Source: Oryzobacter telluris
Lineage (GTDB): Bacteria > Actinomycetota > Actinomycetes > Actinomycetales > Dermatophilaceae
Length of the DNA: 64,000 nucleotides
Direction of reading: 5' to 3'
Assembly: GCF_043099285.1 (NCBI RefSeq)
Contig: NZ_CP170723.1
Span: 2,294,001 to 2,358,000, forward strand
Positions 7,901-15,130 of the stretch are shown here, one piece after another. Numbering within the stretch: position 1 is the stretch's first letter; each line of letters starts with the position of its first letter. A program made the translations under genes and the position numbers. The notes under the pieces were generated by a model. It ran no database searches. It worked only from the letters and a program-made list of their open reading frames with translations, and had not been told where the DNA came from.

Positions 7901-8521
7901 TCACGCGAAGCGGGTCGGGTCCCCCGCGCCGATGCGCACCACCTCGGCCTCACCGCTGGAGAGGTCGACCACCGTGGTCGGCTCGGTGCCGCACTCCCCC
8001 GAGTCGATGACGACGTCGACGACGTGCTCGAGCCGCTCCTTGACCTCCCAGCCGTCGGTGAGCGGCTCGGTCTCGTCCGGGAGGATGAGGGTGGAGGACA
8101 GCAGCGGCTCCCCCAGCTCGGCGAGCAGGGCCCGCACCACGGGGTGCTCGGGGATGCGCACCCCGACCGTCTTCTTCTTCGGGTGCAGCAGCCGGCGCGG
8201 CACCTCGGTCGTGGCCGGGAGGATGAACGTGTACGAGCCCGGCGTCGCCGCCTTCACCGCCCGGAACACCGCGTTGTCGACGTGGACGAGCTGGCCCAGC
8301 TGCGCGAAGTCGCGGCACACGAGGGTGTAGTGGTGCTTGTCGTCGAGCCGCCGGATGTCCTTGATGCGGTCCTTGGCGTCCTGGTTGCCCATCATCGCGC
8401 CGAGCGCGTAGCCGGAGTCGGTGGGGTAGGCGACGAGCCCGCCCTCGCGCAGCACCGCGACGGTCTGCGCGATCGCGCGCGGCTGCGGGTCGACCGGGTG
8501 GACGTCGAGGTAGCGGGCCAT
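7901..8521 (-). CDS. L-threonylcarbamoyladenylate synthase family protein, YciO subgroup
   Basis: A 206-residue Sua5/YciO/YrdC domain protein. Motifs HHYTLVCRDF, TPGSYTFIL, VPRRLLHPKKKT and GEPLLSSTL match the YciO subgroup as I remember E. coli YciO, which has the same length, rather than the TsaC/Sua5 enzymes of the essential tRNA t6A pathway. It may bind ATP and threonine or RNA, but its physiological role is less certain than TsaC. TAGGGT lies 6 nt before ATG 8521 with no ribosome binding site, indicating leaderless expression. It is convergent with the secreted protease. Confidence 0.88.
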   Translation of the reverse strand: MARYLDVHPVDPQPRAIAQTVAVLREGGLVAYPTDSGYALGAMMGNQDAKDRIKDIRRLDDKHHYTLVCRDFAQLGQLVHVDNAVFRAVKAATPGSYTFILPATTEVPRRLLHPKKKTVGVRIPEHPVVRALLAELGEPLLSSTLILPDETEPLTDGWEVKERLEHVVDVVIDSGECGTEPTTVVDLSSGEAEVVRIGAGDPTRFA

Positions 8522-8527
8522 GCGCTC

Positions 8528-8533
8528 ACCCTA
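8528..8533 (-). promoter_or_regulatory. Leaderless-type -10 box of the yciO-like gene
   Basis: On the minus strand TAGGGT (8533-8528) is followed by 6 nt (GAGCGC) and ATG 8521. No Shine-Dalgarno is present. Confidence 0.6.
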
Positions 8534-8549
8534 GGCCCGTCTTCGCGCC

Positions 8550-9401
8550 TCAGGAGGTGCGCAGGCCCTGGTCCCACAGCTCCTTGGTCTGCACCAGCCA
8601 GAAGGCCGCGAAGAGGAGGATGAGGACGACCTCGACCCACAGGACGAGGTGCTCCCACGGCGAGAGCAGCGCGGCCGCCACGGTGATGCCGAGGGTCACG
8701 AGCATCGCGGTGGCGATCGCCCGGTACACCGGGACGTAGCGCGCGGCGGTCGAGGGCATGCTCCCCTGCGCCACCGCCCGGTCGACGTCGCGTCCGTTGA
8801 GCCACACCGCGACGACGATCGCGAGGAACATCGGGATCGCCGCGACGTCGTGGCCGTGCGCGACGAACGAGTCGCGGGCCACGAAGAACCACGCGGCTCC
8901 CCCACCCATCACCGCGCCGGCGACGAGGATGCCGACGAGGTCACCGCGGCGGATGCCGTTCGCCCCGCCCGCGCGCCGGGCGCTCCAGATCCCGATGGCC
9001 AGGGCCACCGCGCCGAGGACGAACAGGGCGCGCATGTTGTTGGAGACGGCGGGTGCGACGTCGGAGACCTGGATCGGGACCGAGGAGCAGCTGCCCGGGT
9101 CGCTGGTGGGGATGAACGCGACGCCTGGCGCCAGCATCCCGGCGAAGTTGAGGGCGACGTCCTCACCCGGGGTGTTGCCCTTGAGCGCGACGAGGCACAC
9201 GCCCATCGTCACGAGGACCCCGACGAAGACCGCCCGGGCCGGGGTGTGCCAGTACGCGCTGATGGAGGTCTGCAGGCAGTCGTACCCGGTGGCCGAGAAC
9301 TCCAGGGCCACCGAGGCGAACAGCAGCAGCACGAGCCCGGCCAGCGCCAGGCGGAGGTAGCCGTAGGTCCGGACGGCGGCCAGTGCGGGATCCTGCTCCA
9401 C
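8550..9401 (-). CDS. Multi-pass membrane protein of unknown function
   Basis: A 283-residue integral membrane protein with about eight hydrophobic segments, at residues near 15-35, 50-70, 80-95, 120-140, 155-175, 185-200, 225-245 and 250-270. A conserved-looking SISAYWHTPAR stretch follows the first segment and GSCSSVP lies in an external loop. No transporter or enzyme motif is recognisable. Start choice: the frame opens at GTG 9419, but AAGGGAG sits 8 nt before GTG 9401, so 9401 (MEQDPALAA) is preferred. It lies between the yciO-like gene and osmC on the same strand with gaps that do not suggest a tight operon. Confidence 0.8.
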   Translation of the reverse strand: MEQDPALAAVRTYGYLRLALAGLVLLLFASVALEFSATGYDCLQTSISAYWHTPARAVFVGVLVTMGVCLVALKGNTPGEDVALNFAGMLAPGVAFIPTSDPGSCSSVPIQVSDVAPAVSNNMRALFVLGAVALAIGIWSARRAGGANGIRRGDLVGILVAGAVMGGGAAWFFVARDSFVAHGHDVAAIPMFLAIVVAVWLNGRDVDRAVAQGSMPSTAARYVPVYRAIATAMLVTLGITVAAALLSPWEHLVLWVEVVLILLFAAFWLVQTKELWDQGLRTS

Positions 9402-9485
9402 GTGCACCACTCCCTTCACCCGTGAGGAGCGCGGGAGGCGCTCCGCGATACACCGTGCCCGGTGCCGCGCCGTCGCGCGCGCCGG

Positions 9486-9935
9486 TCAGCCCTCGTGCAT
9501 CGCGATCGGAGCACCGCGCTGCACCGTGCGCGAGACCGTGCACAGCCGGTCGCGGCTCTGCGCGATGGCGCGCGGGAGGCGCTCGCGGGCCCTGTCCCCG
9601 TCGGCGCCCTCGGGGAAGCGCACCGTGAAGGTGATCTCGATGTCGGAGAGCACGTTCTCGCCGTCGGCCTTGGTCTTCACGCCCTCGGACACGACGTCGA
9701 AGGCGGTGGGCTGCGCGAGCCGCTCGGTGATGAAGTCGACATCGGTGGCGCTGCACGCGGCCATCGAGACGAGGAAGAGCTCGACCGGGGTGAACTCGGG
9801 TGAGTCACCGCCACCGCCGACGAGCATCGTGCCGCCGCGGGCGTTCGTGACCTCGTACAGGCCCTTCTCGACCCGCGTCATCGACACGCTGCGGTGTCCG
9901 AGCCCGGTCCCGCCGGTCTCCTGCTCCTGCGCCAT
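9486..9935 (-). CDS. OsmC/Ohr family peroxiredoxin-like protein
   Basis: A 149-residue OsmC-family protein with the two redox cysteines of the family, Cys61 in MAACSATDVDFI and Cys132 in DRLCTVSRT. OsmC/Ohr proteins reduce organic hydroperoxides as homodimers with the active site at the interface. The sequence is closer to the OsmC-like YhfA branch than to Ohr, so peroxide activity is probable rather than certain. ATG 9935 overlaps the stop of the DUF1697 gene as TGATG, showing translational coupling; an ATG four codons upstream is an alternative. Cytosolic. Confidence 0.88.
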   Translation of the reverse strand: MAQEQETGGTGLGHRSVSMTRVEKGLYEVTNARGGTMLVGGGGDSPEFTPVELFLVSMAACSATDVDFITERLAQPTAFDVVSEGVKTKADGENVLSDIEITFTVRFPEGADGDRARERLPRAIAQSRDRLCTVSRTVQRGAPIAMHEG

Positions 9936-10474
9936 CAGGCACCCCATCTCTCGGCGAGGGCGCGAACCACCTTGAGGTCGCGCCACGTGGTGGTCAGCCC
10001 GGTGATCTTCTCGACCCGGGTGTTGGTGAGCTTGGTTCCCTGGAAGCCGTTCCCGAGCTCGGCGAGGACGTCGGCGCCCAGGACGCGCACCCGCTCCCCC
10101 GGCTCCTCCCAGGCGTCGAGGACCGCGGCAGCGTCCTTGGCGACGGTGCCGTCGGCGAGCGCGACGTAGCGCCGGCCGGCGGGCCGCAGCAGCGGCTCGA
10201 CGGCGTCGACGGCTGCCACCGTGGCGCGCAGGGCCGCCGGGGTGCGCACGACGCACGGCACGGCGAAGCCCTTCCAGTCCCCGATGACGCGGGCCAGCTC
10301 GGCGCCGACCTCGGCCGTGGAGCGCAGCGGGGTGCGCACGCGCACGTTGCCGGTCTGGATGTAGGTCTCGACGTCGTCGAACCCCGCGTCCTCGAGGACG
10401 ACCCGCAGGTCGGCCATCTTCACCTGTCGCTGACCGACGTTCACCGCACGCAGGAAGGCGACGTGGACCGGCAT
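9935..10474 (-). CDS. DUF1697 family protein
   Basis: A 179-residue DUF1697 protein with the typical opening HVAFLRAVNVGQRQVKMADLR and the YIQTGNVRV block; the C-terminus contains GTKLTNTRVEKI. The family is widespread and cytosolic, without an established function. ATG 10474 matches the usual family N-terminus; an ATG three codons upstream (MGCMPVH) is possible. The stop overlaps the osmC start as TGATG. The gene is divergent from the histidine phosphatase gene with only 38 bp between start codons, and CAGGAT 7 nt before the ATG may be a leaderless -10 box. Confidence 0.88.
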   Translation of the reverse strand: MPVHVAFLRAVNVGQRQVKMADLRVVLEDAGFDDVETYIQTGNVRVRTPLRSTAEVGAELARVIGDWKGFAVPCVVRTPAALRATVAAVDAVEPLLRPAGRRYVALADGTVAKDAAAVLDAWEEPGERVRVLGADVLAELGNGFQGTKLTNTRVEKITGLTTTWRDLKVVRALAERWGA

Positions 10475-10512
10475 GCAGCCCATCCTGTCACCGCTCTGCG
10501 ACAGTGGGTCGC

Positions 10513-11127
10513 ATGGCGCCACCCACCGACCGCGGCTCGCTCGTCCTCGTCCGCCACGGGCAGACCGAGTGGTCACGCACCGGCCGGCACACGGGGCGCA
10601 CCGACGTCCCCCTGACGCCGGAGGGGGAACGCGACGCCGCCGCCCTCGCCGCGCCACTGGCGGCCTTCGACGTCGGTCTCGTGCTCACCTCGCCGCTGGC
10701 CCGCGCCCGCCGCACGGCCGAGCTCGCCGGCCTCACCGCCACCGAGGTCGACCCCGACCTGCTCGAGTGGGACTACGGCGGGTACGAGGGCCGCACGACG
10801 ACGGAGATCCGTGAGACGCTGGGCCACGACTGGACCGTCTTCGACGACGGAGTCGTGCCGGGTGCGACGCCGGGCGAGACGGTGGAGGAGGTCGCGGCGC
10901 GGGCCTCGCGGGTGCTGGCCCGGGTCGAGCCGGTGCTCGCCGAGCGCGACGTCGTGCTCGTCGGGCACGGGCACGCGCTGCGCGTCCTCTCCGCCACCTA
11001 CCTGCGCCAGGAGCCCCGCTTCGGGGCACACCTCGTCCTCGACGCGGGGTCGCTGTGCGTGCTGGGCCGCGAGCGCGAGCAGCCGGCCCTCCTCGCGTGG
11101 AACGCCCGGACCGCGCCCCGGGACTGA
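10513..11127 (+). CDS. Histidine phosphatase family protein (phosphoglycerate mutase-like)
   Basis: A 204-residue protein of the histidine phosphatase superfamily. The phosphorylated His15 lies in VLVRHGQTEWS, followed by Arg in the P-loop, TSPLARARRTAE, LLEWDYGGYEG (acid) and VGHGHALRVL (second His). Size and motifs fit cofactor-independent acid-phosphatase type members, which dephosphorylate small metabolites; it is not the glycolytic dPGM. ATG 10513 is chosen; GTG 10504 is in frame. No ribosome binding site is seen, and GACAGT (10500-10505) 7 nt upstream may be a leaderless -10. It is convergent with the VOC gene with a 6-bp gap. Confidence 0.88.
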   Translation: MAPPTDRGSLVLVRHGQTEWSRTGRHTGRTDVPLTPEGERDAAALAAPLAAFDVGLVLTSPLARARRTAELAGLTATEVDPDLLEWDYGGYEGRTTTEIRETLGHDWTVFDDGVVPGATPGETVEEVAARASRVLARVEPVLAERDVVLVGHGHALRVLSATYLRQEPRFGAHLVLDAGSLCVLGREREQPALLAWNARTAPRD

Positions 11128-11133
11128 ACCGGC

Positions 11134-11523
11134 TCAGCCCAGCCCGTCGCCCTCCACGACGGACAGGACGTTGCCCGAGGGGTCGGTGAACCACGCGATG
11201 AGCGGGCCGCCACCGCGGAACACCCCGTGTTCGTCGGTCGCGACCTGGGTGCCCTCGTACTTCTCGAACACCACGCCCTGGTCGGTGAGCGCCGCCACGG
11301 CGGCCTCCACGTCGCGCACGGGGAAGTTGAGCACGGTGTAGGTGGCCGGCACGTGGTCGGGCTTGGGGTAGAGCAGCACGGGACGGTCCCCGCCCAGCCG
11401 CAGCACGAGCATCCCCATCTGCCCGTCCTCGACCCGCAGGCCGAGGGCGGTGCCGTAGAACTCGCGGGCCTCGTCGATGTCCTTCACCGCGATGCCGCTG
11501 AACGCCCTGGACTCCTGGAGCAC
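11134..11523 (-). CDS. VOC family protein (glyoxalase-like)
   Basis: A 129-residue single-domain vicinal-oxygen-chelate protein with two beta-alpha-beta-beta-beta modules. Motifs are SGIAVKDIDEAREFYGTALGL at the N-terminus and WFTDPSGNVLSVVEG at the C-terminus. Metal ligands are not fully conserved by eye (His is missing at the first position), so activity as a glyoxalase or dioxygenase is doubtful. It starts at GTG 11523 with a weak ribosome binding site (GGGGA). Nothing in the neighbourhood identifies the substrate. Confidence 0.85.
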   Translation of the reverse strand: MLQESRAFSGIAVKDIDEAREFYGTALGLRVEDGQMGMLVLRLGGDRPVLLYPKPDHVPATYTVLNFPVRDVEAAVAALTDQGVVFEKYEGTQVATDEHGVFRGGGPLIAWFTDPSGNVLSVVEGDGLG

Positions 11524-11718
11524 GTCGATCCCCTCACGTCGGTCCGGCCAGTCAAGCGGACCGCACCGACACGTGGGGGCTCAGGCGCCCGCGAACCGCG
11601 CGCGCTCCCCCGGGTTGCGTCCTCGACGCGGCCCCGGCTCCGGGGCCACACTGGGCGACGAGGTCCGGCGCCGTGGTCCACCCCGCCACGGGACGACCGG
11701 GCCCGGGCAGGAGGCACC

Positions 11719-12339
11719 ATGCCGGCCGGGTTCCACGACGGCAGCCGCACGCTGCAGGACCGCTTCGACACGCGGGCGCTCGCCGACCGCATCGACGGAC
11801 TCCTCGTCTCCGACGTCATCGGGGAGGGCGACCGCGCCTTCATCGAGGAGCGCGACATGTTCTTCCTCGCCACGTCCGACGCGCAGGGTCACCCGACCTG
11901 CTCCTACAAGGGCGGCGAGCCGGGCTTCGTCCGGGTGCTCGACGAGCACACCCTGGCCTTCCCCAGCTACGACGGCAACGGGATGTACCTGTCGATGGGG
12001 AACGTCCTGGTCCACCCCGAGGTCGGGATGCTCTTCATCGACTTCGAGAAGGGCCACCGGATGCGGCTGGAGGGCACGGCGAGCATCGACCTCGAGGACC
12101 CCCTGCTGGCCGAGCACCCCGAGGCGCAGTTCGTCGTGCGGGTGCGGGCGCGCACCGTGTACCCGAACTGCCCGCGCTACATCCACCGCTACGAGCTGGT
12201 GCGGCGCTCGCGGTTCGTGCCGCGACCCGACCGGGTCACGCCGGTGCCGGAGTGGAAGCGCAGCGACTGGGCGGTCGACGCCCTGCCCGCGCACGACCCG
12301 GCCCGCGACCCCGGCGAGCGGGAGGTGCTGGGGCGCTGA
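11719..12339 (+). CDS. Pyridoxamine 5'-phosphate oxidase-like flavoprotein
   Basis: A 206-residue member of the PPOX-like split-barrel flavin fold. Typical features are DMFFLATSDAQGHPTCSYKGG (flavin-binding strand region), the FPSYDGNGMYLSMGN block and VGMLFIDF. Such proteins usually bind FMN or F420 and reduce or oxidise small substrates; which cofactor is used here cannot be decided. The C-terminal WKRSDWAVDALP tail is family-typical. GCAGGAGG lies 5 nt before ATG 11719. It is convergent with the GCS2 ligase gene. Confidence 0.85.
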   Translation: MPAGFHDGSRTLQDRFDTRALADRIDGLLVSDVIGEGDRAFIEERDMFFLATSDAQGHPTCSYKGGEPGFVRVLDEHTLAFPSYDGNGMYLSMGNVLVHPEVGMLFIDFEKGHRMRLEGTASIDLEDPLLAEHPEAQFVVRVRARTVYPNCPRYIHRYELVRRSRFVPRPDRVTPVPEWKRSDWAVDALPAHDPARDPGEREVLGR

Positions 12340-12363
12340 ACGGTCGTCCGGGACCGACCGGCG

Positions 12364-13845
12364 TCAGGGCAGCGGCCAGGTGTGCACGGGCTCGTTGGAG
12401 TCCATGTGCACGGCGTACAGCTCGAGCATCATCCGCAGCGCCTCGCGACGGTCGTGGCCCGCGGCCTCGAACGTGGCGACCGCGCGGGTCGACCACTCGG
12501 CGCCGTTGATGCCGGTGGTGCAGCGGCCCTCGATGACGCCGAGGTACCGCTCACGCACGGCGTCGGAGACGCCCCACAGCCGCAGCCCCTCGTGGGCGAG
12601 CGGGAGGAGGTGGCGCAGGGTGAGCTCGTCGGCGGACAGCTCGCCGAAGCCGGGCCAGTACAGGTGCGCCTCGATGCCGTCGCGCGCCGCGCGCCGGAAG
12701 TTCTCCTCGCAGGCGGCGAAACTCATCTTGGTCCAGACCGGGCGCTCCTCGTAGGCGAGCATCCGGATGGCGCCGTAGTAGAACGCGGCGTTGGCCAGCA
12801 CGTCGACGATGGTGGGCCCGGCGGGCAGGACGCGGTTCTCCACCCGCAGGTGCGGGATCCCGCCGGGGATGTCGTAGATGGGCCGGTTCCAGCGGTAGAC
12901 GGTGCCGTTGTGCAGGCGCAGCTCGGCGAGGTCGGGCGCGATGCCGGCCTCGAGCTTGGCCATCGGGTCCTCGTCGGTGGTCTCGGCGAGGAGGGTCGGG
13001 AAGTAGCGGACGTTCTCCTCGAACAGGTCGAAGATCGAGGTGATCCAGCGCTCGCCGAAGAACACCCTCGGCCGCACGCCCTGGTTCTTCAGCTCGATGG
13101 GCCGGGTGTCGGTGGCCTGCTTGAACAGCTCGATGCGGGTCTCGGCGTGCAGGCGCTTGCCGAAGAAGAACGGGCTGTTGGCGGCCAGGGCGACCTGGGG
13201 GGCCGACAGTGCCTGGGCCGCGTTCCAGTGCGCGGCGAACTCGGAGGGCGCGACCTGCAGGTGCAGCTGGACGCTCGTACATGCCGACTCGGGCGCGATG
13301 GAGTCGCAGTACGTGGCGACGCGCTCGCCGGTGGGGCCCTCGATGTCGAGGTAGATGTCCTCGCCGCGCGCGACGAAGATCGAGTCGTTGAGGGCGGTGT
13401 AGCGGTTGTTCCGGCTGATCCACTCGCGCTCGTAGTGCTCGGGCATGATCGTGGGCAGGATGCCGATCGCGACGATCTTGGAGCCGACCTCGCGCGCGGC
13501 CGCGTCGGCCCGGTTCAGGCTCGTGCGCAGCTCGTCCTCGAGCTCGATGGCGGCGTCGCCGGGCAGCGGGCGCGGGGGCACGTTGAGCTCGATGTTGTAC
13601 TGCGCCAGCTCGGTCTGGTAGTCCTCGTCGGCGATCGCCGAGAGCACCTCGGCGTTGTGGAAGTGCGGCTGCTGGTGCTCGTCGACGAGGTTGAGCTCGA
13701 TCTCCAGTCCGGTCATCGGCTTGTCGAACTCGAAGCTGCTCTGGGTGAGCATCCGCTCGAACACGTCGAGGTTCTGCCGCACCTTCTCGCGATAGCGCTG
13801 GCGCTGCTCGCGGGTGTAGCTCTGCGCGCTGACCTCGGCTCCCAT
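12364..13845 (-). CDS. Glutamate-cysteine ligase family 2 (GCS2) protein
   Basis: A 493-residue GCS2-family carboxylate-amine ligase. Landmarks are TGLEIELNLV (metal/ATP glutamates), SVQLHLQVAP, PIELKNQG, ELRLHNGTVYRWNRP and LRVENRVLPAGPT. The family joins glutamate to an amine, classically cysteine in glutathione or ergothioneine precursor synthesis. Actinobacteria mostly use mycothiol, so the product here is not certain, and the length exceeds the ~370-residue YbdK group. ATG 13845 (MGAEVSAQSY) is chosen by alignment with the conserved start of the domain. A perfect 7-bp-arm palindrome TGGTTGG-AC-CCAACCA overlaps the start codon. It is divergent from sbcD. Confidence 0.85.
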   Translation of the reverse strand: MGAEVSAQSYTREQRQRYREKVRQNLDVFERMLTQSSFEFDKPMTGLEIELNLVDEHQQPHFHNAEVLSAIADEDYQTELAQYNIELNVPPRPLPGDAAIELEDELRTSLNRADAAAREVGSKIVAIGILPTIMPEHYEREWISRNNRYTALNDSIFVARGEDIYLDIEGPTGERVATYCDSIAPESACTSVQLHLQVAPSEFAAHWNAAQALSAPQVALAANSPFFFGKRLHAETRIELFKQATDTRPIELKNQGVRPRVFFGERWITSIFDLFEENVRYFPTLLAETTDEDPMAKLEAGIAPDLAELRLHNGTVYRWNRPIYDIPGGIPHLRVENRVLPAGPTIVDVLANAAFYYGAIRMLAYEERPVWTKMSFAACEENFRRAARDGIEAHLYWPGFGELSADELTLRHLLPLAHEGLRLWGVSDAVRERYLGVIEGRCTTGINGAEWSTRAVATFEAAGHDRREALRMMLELYAVHMDSNEPVHTWPLP

Positions 13846-13944
13846 GGTTGGACCCAACCACATCCGCCACCGTGACGGAACCCGGGGCCGCAGTTCGTGG
13901 GACCCGGACGTGTTTCGGTCCCGAGGGCTGTCGGCGCCCTCTCC

Positions 13945-13950
13945 TACCGT
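13945..13950 (+). promoter_or_regulatory. Leaderless-type -10 box of sbcD
   Basis: TACCGT at 13945-13950, then 7 nt (GGGGGAC), then GTG 13958. It supports the internal GTG as the start of SbcD. Confidence 0.5.
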
Positions 13951-13957
13951 GGGGGAC

Positions 13958-15130
13958 GTGCGGCTGATCCACACCTCCGACTGGCACCTGGGGCGCGCGT
14001 TCCACCAGGTGGGGCTCCTCCGCGCCCAGGCCGCCTACCTCGACCACCTCGTCGAGGTCGTCCGCGCCGAGCGGGTCGACGCCGTGCTCGTCAGCGGCGA
14101 CGTCTACGACCGCGCGATGCCGGCCCCCGACACCGTCGAGCTGCTCTCGCAGACCCTCGAGCGGCTCGTCGACGCCGGGGCGCAGGTGGTGCTGTCCAGC
14201 GGCAACCACGACTCCGCCATCCGGCTCGGGTTCGCGTCGGGGCTGCTCGAGCGGTCCGGGGTCCACATCCGCACCTCGGTCCACGACGTCGGCCGCCCGG
14301 TCGTGGTCGGCGGCGTCGCCGTGCACCCGCTCCCCTACCTCGAGCCGGCGCTCGTCGCCGACGCCCTCGGGACCACCGACCGCACGCACGCCGGGGTGCT
14401 GCGCGCCGCGATGGACCGCGTGCGCACCGACGTCGCCGGCCGCGGGGGTCGCTCGGTCGTCATGGCGCACGCGTTCGTCACCGGCGGCGCCACGAGCGAG
14501 TCCGAGCGCGACATCTCGGTGGGCGGCGTGTCCGCCGTACCCCCGGGGGTGTTCGAGGGCGTCGACTACGCGGCCCTGGGCCACCTCCACGGGCGGCAGG
14601 AGGTCGCCGAGGGTGTGCGGTACAGCGGCTCGCCGGTCGCGATGTCGTTCAGCGAGTGGCGGCACCGCAAGGGCAGCCTGTTCGTCGACCTGTCCGGGGA
14701 GACGCCGGTCGTCGAGCACGTCGACGCCCCCGTCGAGCGCCCGCTCGCGGTGCTGCGCGGCACGCTCGAGGACCTCGTCACCTCCTCCGCCCACACCGGC
14801 GCCGAGGCCGCGTGGTGCCAGGTCACGCTCACCGACCCGCTCCGGCCGCTCGGCGCCATGGACCGCGTCCGTGCCCGCTTCCCGCACACCCTCGAGCTGC
14901 GCTTCGAGCCCGAGGGCGCCGGGGTGCCGCTGCGCCCGTACGCCCGCCGGGTCGAGTCACGCTCCGAGGTCGACGTGTGCTGCGACTTCCTCGGCCACGT
15001 GCGCGGCGGTCGCCCGGCCACCGACGACGAGCGCTCGCTGCTCGCCGAGGCCGTCGAGGCCACCCGGGTGGCGCGCGGCGTCACCGACGAGGAGGGCGTG
15101 GCCCGCACCGCGACCGAGGGGGCGGCGTGA
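13958..15130 (+). CDS. sbcD: Exonuclease subunit SbcD (Mre11-type)
   Basis: A 390-residue metallophosphatase-fold nuclease subunit. All five phosphoesterase motifs are visible: SDWHLGR (residues 7-13), SGDVYD, SGNHDS, MAHAFV and LGHLHG, giving the two-metal site. With SbcC it forms the Mre11-Rad50-like complex that opens hairpins and protein-blocked DNA ends. GTG 13958 gives the canonical MRLIHTSDWHLG start; GTG 13949 is in frame but would cover the -10 box. The stop overlaps the sbcC GTG (GTGA), so the two subunits are translationally coupled. Confidence 0.95.
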   Translation: MRLIHTSDWHLGRAFHQVGLLRAQAAYLDHLVEVVRAERVDAVLVSGDVYDRAMPAPDTVELLSQTLERLVDAGAQVVLSSGNHDSAIRLGFASGLLERSGVHIRTSVHDVGRPVVVGGVAVHPLPYLEPALVADALGTTDRTHAGVLRAAMDRVRTDVAGRGGRSVVMAHAFVTGGATSESERDISVGGVSAVPPGVFEGVDYAALGHLHGRQEVAEGVRYSGSPVAMSFSEWRHRKGSLFVDLSGETPVVEHVDAPVERPLAVLRGTLEDLVTSSAHTGAEAAWCQVTLTDPLRPLGAMDRVRARFPHTLELRFEPEGAGVPLRPYARRVESRSEVDVCCDFLGHVRGGRPATDDERSLLAEAVEATRVARGVTDEEGVARTATEGAA

